Positions 10,088 to 22,440 of a stretch of DNA of 64,000 bases are shown here, one piece after another. How positions within the stretch are numbered: position 1 is the stretch's first letter; every line of letters begins with the position of its first letter. The DNA comes from Agelas oroides (lineage: Eukaryota > Porifera > Demospongiae > Agelasida > Agelasidae). Location of the stretch: assembly GCA_949130485.1 (NCBI GenBank), contig OX422185.1:10886118-10950117 (forward strand), in the 5' to 3' direction. The position numbers and the translations under genes were made by a program. Below the pieces are notes generated by a model. It was given only the letters and a program-made list of their open reading frames with translations. It was not told the origin of the DNA and ran no database searches.

Positions 10088-13000
10088 CTGTAACCACTGA
10101 CCACAGAGAAGCAAGAGTGTGTAAGGAAGAAAAAGGAAGAAGACAAGCAGTGCCACTAGAAAGAGTGGAATGTGTTTACCAACAAGATAGTCAATACTTG
10201 CATCATACAGCCAAACCCTGGTAGAATTTGCTGGATATTCAAGGTAGGTGATATAAAATACAGCAATGAGTGTGCGAAGAACTTTTGCATATGAGAGGAG
10301 GATGAGTGTTGCCAAGACAGATACTGGATTACTGCCTAACAAGTTTGCAAACTTTTGTGAGTAATGGCTAACGAGAATTACTAGTCCTACTAGCATCCAA
10401 AGGTATACTGGGAAAGCAAACTGCAGCCATGTGTTGCTATAAGCATCCATTCCATTGTAAAAGCATGCTTCAATACCAAAGTCAAGATTAATCCATGCAA
10501 TGAAGACTGAGAAAACGTTGGTAGTTTTCGCTGGTAGAAAGATGGTGTGGTTTACTCTAACTATATTAGCATAGAACACTAGGCCACTGATTGTTCCTGT
10601 TGATACTGTCAGTTTGCAGATAAGAAGCAAAAAGACCAGTGCTACTCCCATCACTGCAAAAGCTACCAGCAACAAAAGGTAGATATTTGTGCATTTTCTG
10701 CATTGTGATGTGCCTAATGCCAGACTGTAACCTTCCTTACAACGTCCACACAAGAGGCCTGACCTGTTATATGCACACTGAACATCTGTATTGTTGAGAG
10801 GAAAGACCTTTGCATCATTAACACAGTAGTCAAAGGGGCAGTGTGGGTGGAGAATTAGTGTATGAGATAGATTATTATATCCAATCCAAAAGTTTTGGTT
10901 TGAATCACGTGTTATTTGTCCTAATCCATTTGTTATATTGCATTGATTTGTATATGGCGCAAGTCTTGGCTCACAGACACATGATCTTTCGGACTCAGAA
11001 ATGTTAAATCCAGGTGGGCAGGTCTGATTTAAATTTACTGAAATATTGAGGGGTTGACCATTGCAATTTGAACATGGGCTACCTTCAGGATGCAGCTGTA
11101 TGTTCACTTCCTGGGACAGTGAAAACACAGTGTAGTTGAGTTTGGTGCAAGTGTTGTTTGTATGTTGGAGGTATTGATAGGAGTGGAAGTGACTTATAAT
11201 GTTGCTTCTTGCTGTACTCCTCACAGTACTAGAAACTGTTCCATCTCTCTGTCCAACTGCAACCACGGAAATTTGAAATGTTTCACCAGGATACACTATA
11301 GATGAATATCGAACTGCTGCACCGGAGGTACTACAGTCTGGAAAGTTGTGCTTACATGGGCATATGAGAAATGGGTCAGAGGAAATGTTTGAAATTGTGT
11401 TGTAATCAGTGTCATTGTTGTGGAATAACATGTCAAACACTTCACCAGATTGATATGATTCCAGGCCAGTAAGTTTGCAGTTATCTATTGTGCCACCATA
11501 TAACAGACTTCCTGCATCATCAGCAGAGTTGTTGATGAAAACAAGTGTGACATTAATAGAATTAGCATATTTCTGGCCAGGGAGTTGAAAGAAGCATTCT
11601 TCTCTTGATATAAATGTGACAATCTGAGTGCAGTAAATCAAGGGGTTGACATCATAGACATAGATAGCTCCTCCTAAATTTGCGTGATTGTTCTTCCAAC
11701 ACACTGTTGTGTGAGGCAAAATGGAGAGGGTTGTTCTAATCGACAGATATATTGCACCTCCACGGCTAACTCCAGTGTCTTCACTCAATTTGTTTGCATT
11801 GTTGGTAAAGCTGATGCTTCCATTGAATATAAGTGTGCTGTTTAAATTTGCATAGATGGCTCCACCTTGCATTGCAAAGTTGTTGCTAAAGCTGCTAGTA
11901 CCAGTGAAATTCAGTGAGATACTTCTTGCTGCATAGATTGCACCACCACTACTGTTCGCTGAATTGTTGGTGAAACTGTCAGAATCACTGAAGCTAATGA
12001 CAGCATTATTAAATGTGTAAATTGCACCGCCACTATCTTCTGCTGTATTGTTACTAAAATCACTAGTTCCAGTGAATATCATTGAAACACTGATTTTTGC
12101 ATAGATTGCACCACCACTTGCATCTTTTGCAGAATTGCTACTGAAATCGGTAGTTCCAATGAATTTCAATGAAGTGTTTGTTACTGCATAAATTGCACCA
12201 CCATTATGGTTTGCTGAATTGCTGATAAAGTTGTTGCTTCCACTGAAGTTAAGTACAACATTGTAGGATGTTCTGATTGCACCACCACTAAACTCTGCTG
12301 AGTTGTTAGTAAAGTTGTTGGTTCCATTGAAGGTGAGTACAATGTTGTTCATTACAGAGATTGCACCACCATTAAACGCTGAGTTATCTCTGAACTCACT
12401 AGTTCCAGTGAATGCTAATGAGGTTGTCATTTCTGCATAAATTGCACCACCCCCATACTTAGCTGAGTTGCTACTGAATTTGGTGGTTCTAGTGAAGATA
12501 AGTACAGTATTGTCTGATGCATAGATTGCACCACCATATCGCTCTGCTGAGTTGTTGATGAAGCTGTTTGTACCATGTAAAGTGAGTACAGCATCGTTTG
12601 TTATGTAGATTGCACCACCACCAACTCCTACTAAAGGGCCACCACCATTACTTACTGAGTTAATATTGTTAATGAAGTTGTTAGTTCCACTAAAACTTAG
12701 TGAGCTGTTTATAGCTAAAAGTGCTCCAGCACCTACTCGGGAAGGTCCTAAACTCTTGTATCTGTTCCCAGAAAAGGTAGTGTTCCCAGTGAATGTAAAG
12801 GTGCTGTTGAGAGCAGTGATACCACATCCTAATCTACATGTGTCAGTGAATGACTCACATGCACAATGGTTATTAATGAACTCATTTTTTGCAGTTAAAG
12901 AAATGTTGGTGTGATGTACTGTAAGTGCAGTGCCAAGGTTGTTGTGGAAGGAACAGTTAACCAGTATAGCATATTGTGTGGATTGTAAAAGTAAAGCAGA

Positions 13001-13453
13001 GTTACTGGCTGGACGACTACCATGATCCCAGGACTTGTTGTAAGAGGTAAAAGCTAAAGAATAAACGTTGAAGTCCACCATATTTGTGAAGCTAAAGCCA
13101 ACAGACCCATTGCGAACAATTGTTGCTATCTTGTCTGAGGAAGATTCTCCACGTATAGTAAGCCTGGTTACATTGGCAACTGTGATATTGGTATCAAGAT
13201 CATGGTGGCCTGGCAAGAACACCATAGTAGTGTTGGAGGCAAAATATAACATAGCTTCTTGTGCATACTCAGAGAGTGTGGCACAGTGGGTATTGTGAGG
13301 GCAGGATGAGCATGAGGTGGCAGTGGGTGTAACACAGTACACATTTTCAGCAGAGCAGAAGGAGAGAGTGTTAATGAGCAGTGCTGCCACAAGAACAATG
13401 AACGATGCGGACTGAGTCATTATGTGAAATGGCTGCAGAAAATAAAGTTTCAT
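10040..13453 (-). CDS. Pmp-like beta-helix / multi-pass membrane protein (copy A, main frame)
   Basis: The 1137-residue frame starts at ATG 13451-13453. A second ATG, 12 codons in, begins a better signal peptide (MTQSASFIVLVAALL). Residues about 85-270 form an N-terminal domain with CxxCPH. Residues about 280-600 hold roughly 13 repeats of 22-24 residues with GGAIYA and F-GT--F--NSA, the pattern of right-handed parallel beta-helices as in chlamydial Pmp proteins. Many NxS/T sequons suggest an extracellular location. A Cys-rich module follows (CPPGFNIS, HPHCPFDYC, SGLLCGRCKEGYS), then from about residue 920 several hydrophobic segments (LLLLVAFAVMGVALVFLLL, FLVALLVFFLFLPYTLLLL). Copies B and C share this layout. 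I infer a cell-surface receptor- or channel-like protein; the function is unknown. The frame leaves the conserved track near 10083 through a one-base loss, so the last residues (after CGQWLQA) are not the native C-terminus. Confidence 0.8.
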   Translation of the reverse strand: MKLYFLQPFHIMTQSASFIVLVAALLINTLSFCSAENVYCVTPTATSCSSCPHNTHCATLSEYAQEAMLYFASNTTMVFLPGHHDLDTNITVANVTRLTIRGESSSDKIATIVRNGSVGFSFTNMVDFNVYSLAFTSYNKSWDHGSRPASNSALLLQSTQYAILVNCSFHNNLGTALTVHHTNISLTAKNEFINNHCACESFTDTCRLGCGITALNSTFTFTGNTTFSGNRYKSLGPSRVGAGALLAINSSLSFSGTNNFINNINSVSNGGGPLVGVGGGAIYITNDAVLTLHGTNSFINNSAERYGGAIYASDNTVLIFTRTTKFSSNSAKYGGGAIYAEMTTSLAFTGTSEFRDNSAFNGGAISVMNNIVLTFNGTNNFTNNSAEFSGGAIRTSYNVVLNFSGSNNFISNSANHNGGAIYAVTNTSLKFIGTTDFSSNSAKDASGGAIYAKISVSMIFTGTSDFSNNTAEDSGGAIYTFNNAVISFSDSDSFTNNSANSSGGAIYAARSISLNFTGTSSFSNNFAMQGGAIYANLNSTLIFNGSISFTNNANKLSEDTGVSRGGAIYLSIRTTLSILPHTTVCWKNNHANLGGAIYVYDVNPLIYCTQIVTFISREECFFQLPGQKYANSINVTLVFINNSADDAGSLLYGGTIDNCKLTGLESYQSGEVFDMLFHNNDTDYNTISNISSDPFLICPCKHNFPDCSTSGAAVRYSSIVYPGETFQISVVAVGQRDGTVSSTVRSTARSNIISHFHSYQYLQHTNNTCTKLNYTVFSLSQEVNIQLHPEGSPCSNCNGQPLNISVNLNQTCPPGFNISESERSCVCEPRLAPYTNQCNITNGLGQITRDSNQNFWIGYNNLSHTLILHPHCPFDYCVNDAKVFPLNNTDVQCAYNRSGLLCGRCKEGYSLALGTSQCRKCTNIYLLLLVAFAVMGVALVFLLLICKLTVSTGTISGLVFYANIVRVNHTIFLPAKTTNVFSVFIAWINLDFGIEACFYNGMDAYSNTWLQFAFPVYLWMLVGLVILVSHYSQKFANLLGSNPVSVLATLILLSYAKVLRTLIAVFYITYLEYPANSTRVWLYDASIDYLVGKHIPLFLVALLVFFLFLPYTLLLLCGQWLQAYQTRGSSHGSTVPD

Positions 13454-14109
13454 AGGTGTATTTGTAATAGTGCAAGGTATTTTACAAGCTTTCTTTGTGA
13501 ATAAATACAGTTATCCAACATGCCTTGCTTTTTAGTGAGCTAATTGAGTTGCAAACTTTTACCCTGAACCTACACCCAGGCCTCCACCCCAACTTTTGTC
13601 ACTTGCTGCATGTAACAAAATTATGATAGGTAAGTTTGATTCACACAACATACCTTTACTTTTGCCCTCATTGTCACTTGATACACACTTGCACTCAAAG
13701 TAAAGTGATCTCAAATTTTCAGCCAACAATCTGCTGTCAGAATTCAGCATGCAGCAAAGACTGTTGTGACAAAGCAGTTTGGGCTTAAAAATTAGTTACT
13801 GTTTTTTTCGTGTGACTTGTGTACTAAAAATTGTTTTCAAATGATGTTATTATCTTGTGAAGACTTTACAATACTGATTATTCTTGTATTTCTTCAACGC
13901 TATTGTTCCACTGCATGACTATATACATGCATATGGATACATGTTGAGAATAAGCATAGGGTTGTATTTGGATATCTATGCAATTCAGCTAGCTAACTGA
14001 AAGTATACAGATCGAGTGTTTTTAAATCATGAAAATTGTTTTTAACAAAACATACTGTACCGTAACATTTCGCGTAGTTTGTGCTTAATCTACTTGATGA
14101 AAGTATATA
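13454..14109. other. Upstream region of copy A, no gene recognised
   Basis: No coding region or clear promoter motif was identified in this stretch between two family members. Confidence 0.35.
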
Positions 14110-14640
14110 CCAAGGTTCACAGATTCTGTGGAATTATTTAGAGGATTGTTCACTGCTTGTCTGGTTTTTAGTTTGCTCAACTCAAGGTTGAGTTTAGGCA
14201 CCTTCTTCCACAGCTTGGTATGCCTCAGTGTCAGGAAGATGTGGTAGGCAAGGATGCCAAGGAATGTTGCAAAGTGCTATAGAGACAGAGGTGTTCCCAA
14301 CACCAAGCTGATTTCCCTCTCAGTGATTGACATGGTAGGTGGCAACACCTAGCACAATCACGTTTATAGTAAAAATGAGCCTTCCAGTGCATCTAGATAC
14401 CAGTTCCTGTAGACCCCACTGACCCAGGCCCACAGTTGAAGGATCCCAGCTCCCATTACAATTGTTAGCAGGTTAATACTTGGGTCTTGCTGAGGATCAA
14501 AGCAAACACTAGAAGAAGAACAAAGCGAACCAAAAGCAGCAGTCCAGGCTAATAGCGATGTTTTGCTTTATAGGGAGCATGATATGAATCCATACAAGGT
14601 TTCAGCCTGGCACTGTTGGACCATGAGAAGAACTTCAAAT
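14110..14640 (-). pseudogene. C-terminal fragment of beta-helix/multi-pass family (copy E)
   Basis: The minus strand matches the last roughly 170 codons of copies A and B at the DNA level. It runs from the FSW...LKPF region near 14640 through YKAKHRYW-like, CLDALEGSF-like and LWKK-like landmarks to about 14130. Several indels disrupt every frame, and no N-terminal part precedes it upstream. It is a relic of an array member lying between copies A and B. Confidence 0.75.
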
Positions 14641-15489
14641 GAATGTGATATGACCTGCAGCTACTGACCATGTAACACTGGAACTAGATATTTCACCAAC
14701 AACTGCACAGGACGAAAGTGAAATCTGAGCTATTTGAACAACCTGCTGTGTAATGGTTGCTGCATGAAGTTTATGCCATTTTCTCTGCTATTGAGAACAG
14801 CAGCTATGTGAAATAAATTTGGTAAAGAAAGATCAGCTAATATCCAGTACCTTAGCTACCAATCACAGCTTTGCAAACTTGTGTAAAATGTAAATTAGAA
14901 AAATAAAAAAAAGAAACTGCACAACGTTGCTGATCATAAGGTGTTGTAAAACAACTAGAACAGATCCTAACAACCCAACTTGATCCAGAACTGGTATAGA
15001 CAAAGCTGCCAAGAAGTTTGATAAAGACTCATTTGTTGTGTGGAAGAACAGTCTTGGTGACAATTACAATAGCACTATTGGCTCTAAAGCCATTCGATGG
15101 TATCCTACGTGGCACACAAATCCAGACTATTCCCCTGGGTTGATTGACAAATGGCTCCACAGTCCTCAAAACTATAGTGCATAATATCTTTTTTTTGGAT
15201 ATTATGTACTAAACTCCATATCGGCCAAAACAGTTATAATGTTCCAGAAAGGCACACAAGACTGGAGTGAGCCTTTGAACCTTGACAGTTTTGCTACCAC
15301 TGTACTTTGTAGTAAGAGTCTAAAAAGAGTTGACTTTGTTACATAACTTTCAGAGTTGAGCTCATCGTACACAATTTATTATCATTCCTTTATAATTGCC
15401 ACAAACATTACCAAAAGCCAAATTAAAAAAAATATTGTATAACATAAAAGTAATATTTTTGAGAGTACAAAGTCAGTGATACAGAGTTC
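14641..15489. other. Intergenic, no gene recognised
   Basis: An AT-rich spacer between family relics, with a T-rich run near 15188. No coding region was recognised. Confidence 0.35.
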
Positions 15490-18400
15490 AGAAAACATGG
15501 TGACTGGACTGTGGCAGCTCATCAAGCCGAGGTTCACAAAGCTGATCAAAATCTCTGTGATTGTTTGTTGAAGTTTCCATTTGTGTTCTGTTTATTCAAA
15601 TGGAGGGTACATTTAGGAATCTTCTTCCACAGCTTAGTGTGTGTCAATTGCTTGAGAAGGTGGTAGGTGATGATGCCATTAAATGCTACTGTGACCGAGG
15701 TGTACCCAACCGCAAGCTTGTTTCCTTCTGTGAGTTTGATGTAATAAGTGGCAGCACCTAGTTTAGAGTAAATGAGCCTTCCAGTGCATCTAGACACCAG
15801 GTCTTGTAGACCCCACCACTGACCCAGGCCCACAGCTGAAGAATCCCAGCTCCCACTACAATTGCAAGGAGGTTAATATTGGGGTCCTGCTGAGGAGCAA
15901 ATACCAGAAGAGGAATAGAGTGTAGCACAAGCAGTAGTCCAGGCCAGTAGCGATGTTTTGCTTTGTAGGAAGCATGGTATGAGTCCATGAATGGTTTCAG
16001 TTGGGCAATGTTGACCCATGAGAAGAGCCTCAGGTATGATACAGCCTGTAACCACTGACCACAGAGAAGCAAGAGAGTGTAAGGAAGAAAAAGGAAGAAG
16101 ACAAGCACTGCCACTAGAAAGAGTGGAATGTGTTTACCAACAAGATAGTCAATACTTGCATCATACAGCCAAACCCTGGTAGAATTTGCTGGATATTCAA
16201 GGTAAGTGATATAAAATACAGCAATGAGTGTGCGAAGAACTTTTGCATATGAGAGGAGGATAAGTGTTGCCAAGACAGAAACTGGATTACTGCCTAACAA
16301 GTTTGCAAACTTTTGTGAGTAATGACTAATGAGAATTACTAGTCCTACTAGCATCCAAAGGTATACTGGAAAAACAAACTGCAACCATGTGTTGCTATAA
16401 GCATCCAGTCCATTGTAGAAACATGTCTCAATACCAAAGTCAAGGTTTAGCCATGCAATGAAGACTGAAAAAGCACCAGTATATTCCCCTGGTAGAAAGA
16501 TGGTGTGATGGGGTCCAACTATATTGGCATAGAACACCAGGCCACTGAGTGTTCCTGTTGCCACTGTCAGTTTGCAGACAAGGAGAAAGAGGACTAGTGC
16601 TACTTCCATCACTGCAAAAGCTACCAGCAACAAAAGGTAGATATTTGTGCATTTTTTGCAATGAGACGTACCTAATGCCAGACTGTAACCTTTCTTACAA
16701 CGTCCACACAAGAGGCCTGACCTGCTATATGCACACTGAAGATCTGTATTGTTGAGAGGAAAGACCTTTGCATCATTAATACAGTAGTCAAAGGGGCAGT
16801 GTGGGTGGAGAATTAGTGTATGTGATAGATCATCATATCCAATAAATTCTTGTGTTATGCAGAATAGAAAGGTAAGAATTAATAGAAAGATACAGTGCAC
16901 CTCCACCATTGTCAGTAAAGCTAATGTTTCCGTTGTTTGTAAAACTAATGTATCCGTTGCATGTTAGTATGCTGTCATAATTTGCAGAGATGGCTCCACC
17001 TTGCATTGCAAGGTTGTTGCTGAAACTGCTAGTACCTGTGAAAATCATTGAACTGTTGGTTGCTGTGTAGATTGCACCACCACCACCATTGTATGCTAAG
17101 TTATTGAAGAAGTTGTTGGTTCCAGTGAAGGTAAGTACACTATTGCATGATATGTGGATTGCACCAGCCCTAAATTGAGCTGAATTGCCAATGAAGTTGT
17201 TGGTAACCATTGAAGTTATGCACAACATTGGAGTCTACCATTATTGCACCACCTGATTTTGCAAAGAAATTACTACTTCCAATGAATACCAGTAAAATTT
17301 CATTTCCTGCATAGATTGCACCACCTTCAAGAATATGTGCTGAATTTTTAAAGAAGTTGTTTGTTCCATTGAAGGTAAGTACAACATTGACTACTCCCCA
17401 GATTGCACCACCACCTGCTTTTGCAAAGTTATTAGTAAAATCACTAGTTCCAATGAATAACAATAAAATGTTATTTGATGCACAGATCACACCACCATCA
17501 CTAAAGTCAGCTGAGTTGTTGAAGAAGTTGTTCATTCCATTGAAGGTAAGTACAACATTGTATAATGCAGAGATTCAAACACCTCCATACATTGCTGAGT
17601 TGTTGATGAACTGGTTGGTTCCGTCAAACGCAAGCACAGTATTGTCATGTGTGTCAATTGCACCACCACTACCTCTGTTTGCATGGTTGTGAATGAAGTT
17701 GTTGGTTCCAGTGAAAGTGAGTACAGTATTGTTTTGTGCATAGATTGCACCACCATTGTCTGCTGAGTTGTTGATAAAGTTGCTGATTCCATGCAAGCTA
17801 AGTACAGCATTGTTTGTTATGTAGCTTGCACCACCAATACGACCATCACCATTGTTTGCTGAGTTAACATTGTTGAAGAAGTTGTTAGTTCCAGTAAAAT
17901 GTAGTGAGCTTGCTACTGCCAAAATTGCTCCAGCACCTACTTCAGAAACTTTTAAGCTGTTACACCTATTTTTTGAAGAAGGTAGTGTTCCCAGTGAATG
18001 TCAGGGTGCTGTTGAGAGCAGTGATACCACATCCTAGTTTGCAAATGTTTATGAGTGACTCACAACCACACAGGTTATATAAAAACTCATCCTCTACTAG
18101 AGTAACATTGGTGTTAATTACTGTAAGTGCATTGCCAAGGTTATTATGGAAGGAACAGTTAACCAGTTTGCCATACAATGTAGCTTGTAAATGTAAGGCA
18201 GAGTTGATAGTTTGACAATGACCACAATGTTGGTCGTAAGAGGTAAAAGCTAAAGAGTAAATATTGAAGTCCACCATATTTGTGAAGCTGAAGCCAACCG
18301 ACCCATTGCGAACAACTGTTGCTATGTTGTCTGAGGAAGTCAGTCTGGAAGCATTGGCAACTGTAATATTTAGATCAAGAGCATGGTCACCTCGCAGGAA

Positions 18401-18597
18401 CACAATAGTAGTGTTGGAGGTAAAATACATTTGTACTTCTTGTGCATACTCAGAGAGTGTAGCACAGTGGTTTGACTTGTGTGGGCAGGACGAGCATGAG
18501 GTAGCAGTGGGTGTGACACAGTACACATTTTCAGCAGAGCAATAGTAGAGAGCGCAAATAACCAGTACTCCCACAAGAACAGTGTTGACTGACCCAT
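15490..18597 (-). pseudogene. Beta-helix/multi-pass family pseudogene (copy B)
   Basis: A full-length relative of copy A runs from ATG 18595-18597 to about 15490. It is broken in several places. The signal-peptide region is about 7 bp shorter than in copy A, which shifts the frame before AENVYCVTPTATSCSSCPH. The beta-helix (about 16900-17960) is split over at least four frames, though GGAIYA and F-GTNNF units remain clear. A deletion of roughly 830 bp relative to copy A joins the helix (SILHNT) directly to the last Cys module (FIGYDDLSHT, near 16830), removing the middle domain. A 10-bp loss near 15760 shifts the frame after GSFTLN. The membrane part (15758-16909) is a long intact stretch and shows the native sequence at the point where copy A is frameshifted. 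This copy is not expressible as one protein. Confidence 0.85.
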
Positions 18598-19679
18598 AAT
18601 CTGCAGAAAAAAGTGTACTTGTTTGCTTGTGGTCCTACAGTTTGTAATGTGTGTTCTTAAGAAAGTCACTGTTTTATAAACTTTGTCATAGCCTTATATT
18701 GCAAGTGTTAGTGTTCATGTGACCTATACCTTACCAAGCCCTCAACCCCACCATTACAATGTAACTTTATGAGCACATTAAGGTTCATGCAGCTATATAC
18801 AGTGAGACTTATAAAACTACCTTGAAAGTGCTGGGTACACAGGTAAGGTGTATAGACACAATTACATAACATACCTTTACTTTTTGTAGAGAATACACAC
18901 GCTGTTATTTGCTTTATGTACACCCACAGTTTATGCAGTCAAAACTGAATAGTATAGTGACCTGACAAATAGTGGGATCAAGTTCACTTCAGTACAACCA
19001 TCACATGTAGCATCACATATAGCATCACATATTACACCGTTGTAGTAAACAGTCTAGACCTGCAATTATTATTTTTTTCAAGTAACTCATGCATACTAGA
19101 AAGTATACTTCTTTCTTGTTCTTTTTTTTTTTGTTTGTTGGGGGGGGGGGGAGGAAGGGGGGACTTTTATATAAATGCTTGAGAACAAGGACCTGTGTTT
19201 GTGAAACTAGGCGATCTATCTTGCACAAATTGAAAGTAAACAGAGGGATTGTTTTGACAACTCCATATCTAGTATTGATAACCACAGCTAATCTATAAGT
19301 TTTGTAAAAATATGTATGCTATTAACGAGCAGTGGATTTATAGTATGCTATGTTTTAACTATAATAGTTGTGAATCATCACTTGTGTGTTTCATCAGTGC
19401 TGTTTACACTTTTATGTTGGCTGGATTGGTTTATGTATACATACTTAAGCGTTCTGTACTTAGAATCTAAAGCAGTGTCTTAACATGTTTTTAGCTGTCA
19501 CTAGAGCTGAGGAACATTTCATACTTGTATAAGCATGAGAAGCTTAGTTTTGCCAGTAAGGCTAGTGCACTCAGCTTGAAGTTCACTCATACATTTTATG
19601 GTCCAAAATCTTGATATAAAAAAGACATGACTCGTGTACAATGTATGTACATAATACCCCACAAAGCACCATGGCTTGG
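18598..19679. other. Intergenic with homopolymer tract
   Basis: No gene recognised. A T-run followed by a G-run lies at about 19118-19168 and creates meaningless open frames on both strands. Confidence 0.4.
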
Positions 19680-19995
19680 ATATGAAAGATCATCAAGCAA
19701 AGATTCACAAAGCTGATCAAAGTTCTCTTTGAGACTGTTTATGTCACTGTGTCAGTTTCTTGAACTCAATTCAAGTTCAGGTTAGGCAGCTTCTTCTACT
19801 CTAACAGCTCTAGTGCTGGAAGATATGATATGCAGGCAAGAATCCCAACAAAAGGAGTATGTGCTATGGATGCAGTAGTGTGACTAGCTACAAGTTGATG
19901 TCCTCTTGAGTAGTTGACATTGTATAGGTGGCAACACCTACATGTAGCATGATCGAGTTCAAAGCGAACATGCTTTCCAATGTACTCAGACCCAG
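19680..19995 (-). pseudogene. Degenerate C-terminal tail of the family (copy F)
   Basis: Nucleotide landmarks of the copy A 3' end recur in order on the minus strand: ATCATCAAGCAAAGATTCAC, the CAGCTTCTTC block, and AGGTGGCAACACCTA with the CTTTCCAATGTA region. No frame is open. This is the most decayed copy. Confidence 0.6.
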
Positions 19996-21179
19996 TTGTA
20001 CTGTTTGTTTTTGCATGTAGTTATCAGCATAAAAATTATGGGGTAACCTCACTAGCACAAATATATATTAGAGACATGCTAGTATAGGAAATTGGTTTCA
20101 ATTCTAAACCATATCCCAACATACATTTAGTGATCTTTGCTTACACATCTCAATAATAATTTCACTCAAAAAAAAAGAAAAAGTTGTCTAATTTTGCCTA
20201 AATTAGCAAGATACGTCACTAGAACAAATGCATATGCTCCAAACAGGAATTGGTCAAAACATAATCCACAATCCACTACATTCCAATGCATAAAAATTAT
20301 CACTGCCCATTCTGGGCAATGTGAATAAATAGCACAAGTAATGCCCTACATACTAATAGTATACTATTTGTATACTATGAAGTGTGCTATAATGAATATT
20401 AGTGTAGGTGGTGGAATGGGGGGGGGGGGCATGCTCCCACAAAGTTTTATGTGGGGGATCAGTGCCCCCACAAAATTTACAGCAGCAGGTGCATTATTCA
20501 GGTATCTGATCAATGAAGAGGCAAGATGGCCTAGTCAGCTTCTGTCCACACCGGCTAGCAAGCAAGCTCAAGACAAGCGAGTGTCTTAGTCTTTAGTCTA
20601 GATTCAGACGGTGACAATATTTGTGAGGTGAGTGAGGACGAAAACACATGAGCCCTGGGAGCAAGGCTGATACCTGGACCAAACGACACCCCGAGCTATC
20701 AAGTGTGGTAATAACTAATGCTGTGAAGATGATTAGTAGCAACTTTTGATTCAAAAATGGTCTCAGAAGTGATCTCAGAACATCTAACATTGTAAAGAAT
20801 ACAGTTCTAGGCGTGATTTTACCTCTCAGATTGCATCATAATCAATTTCAGAGGACCTAAAATTCCGAGGCCAAATAAACTCAAAATCCTAGATAGAACC
20901 CTGCTAATGTTAGTATACTTTTATGCACCCTGGCCAGTATACCAACTTTTGCACAGTAGACAATGTGATTAGTGTGCTATTTCATAGAAAATGGCTGAAA
21001 TATTCCATGGACACTGTGTGTACTATTATTGTTGAAATTTGCACTGCTGCATTAATTGTAGCAATGCACTGAGTGAAATGTCAAACCTGTGTTTATCACT
21101 GCCCAATTCACTGCCCAAATGGGCAGTGATACCCCCATATTTTAGGCACTGACTGAAGGTCAATGAAAGAAACTGCTGC
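19996..21179. other. Intergenic with transposon scraps
   Basis: No gene recognised. At 20415-20480 is a G-run and GGCATGCTCCC motif that recurs, diverged, near 24810, 32640, 50285, 57760 and 63270. It is probably the end of a dispersed element. A short inverted GGGCAGTGAT/ATCACTGCCC pair lies near 20298 and 21120. Confidence 0.35.
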
Positions 21180-22440
21180 GATGAATGTGTGGAGGACCTT
21201 TGCATATGAGAGGAGAATGAGTGTTGCCAAGACAGATACTGGGTTGCTTCCTAACAAGTTTGCAAACAATTTGTGAGTAATAGAATGTAAAGCATTAAAG
21301 TCCTACAAGCAACCAAATATATGCAGGAAACAATATACTGCAGCCACGTTTTGTCATAATGCATCCATTCCATTGTAGAAACATGTCTCAATACCAACGT
21401 CAAGGTTTAGCCACGCAATGAAGACCGAAAAAGCATCAGTAGATTTCACTGGTATTAAGATGTTATGGAACACTAGGCTACTGAAGCTACTGTAAATTTG
21501 CAGACAAGGAGCAAGAAGACCAGTGCTACTCCCATCAGTGCAAAAGGGATGAGCAACAAGAGATGGATGTTTGTGCACTGTTTGCAATGGGAAGAGCCCA
21601 ATACCAAACTATATCTTGTAGTGTTGCAAGCTAGACTATTGTTGCAAAGCTCCACACAGCAGATGGGGCAGTATCATACCCAATCCAAAATGTGTCACTT
21701 GAATCACGTGTTATTTGCCCTAATCCATTTGTTATATTTGTACACTTTTGAAGTGCTTGAACACAGATACATGCACTTTCTTCTTGACTAATATTATATC
21801 CAGGTGTGCAGGACTGATTTACATCTAAATTAAGTTTATCACCAAATGTTGAACATGGTCCACCTGCATACAACTCCATGTACACATTGTAGTTGAATAT
21901 GGCGCACACTTTAATATTTGTTTCTTGTTTTGGACATATTGAGAACTTAGAAGCCTGCCACTTTCTATATGACATCTGGAACTATTACATTTCTCCATCC
22001 TGTAGAAACCGCTGAGACTGATTGCACCTTGTTTGACCTGCTGCATTTTCACATGAACATATCCAAAATGGGTCTGAAGAAATACTTGAAGTCATGTTAT
22101 GAGCGCTAAAATGGGCTAAGATGTTAAACAGAGTTATAACTCTAATTACACAGTAACTAGAGTTATACCAGTTTGATGTAATTACCATTGGACAGTTCCT
22201 GGCTAGGGGTTAATTGGAAAAAGCATTTTTCTGTTGGCAGATACTTGGCAATCTGAGCACAGTCGTTAACAATAAGAACATAAATTGCTCCACCAAAGTT
22301 GAATGATTCAGTGCTGTCCCAAAACATGGCACATGAAGAAAGTTGACATGAGAAGCTTTACTAGCACTTGTGTGCATACGCATTATGGCTGGTAAAACTT
22401 CTTGTGTCTCAGAGGTGTACTCAGCTGCAAAGTACAAAAT
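21180..22440 (-). pseudogene. Degenerate beta-helix/multi-pass family member (copy C)
   Basis: Fragments in several minus-strand frames follow the order of copy A. They are SSISSDPFWICSC (22090-22050), NQSCTPGYNISQEESACIC (about 21820-21765), TNGLGQITRDS--TFWIGYD, YSLVLGSSHCKQCTNIHLLL (about 21620-21550), NVFSVFIAWLNLD-like and GIETCFYNGMDA (near 21360). The HPHCPFDYC segment is missing and the beta-helix is nearly gone. It marks the upstream end of the six-copy array. Confidence 0.8.

Noticed and set aside
10040-13453. Chlamydial contamination suggested by Pmp-like GGAI repeats
   Set aside because: The protein ends in a multi-helix membrane module with eukaryotic-type sequons, lies among intron-bearing genes and LINEs, and recurs in decayed copies nearby.
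19089-19298. 69-codon plus-strand frame with Phe/Gly runs
   Set aside because: It is driven by the T and G homopolymers at 19118-19168.
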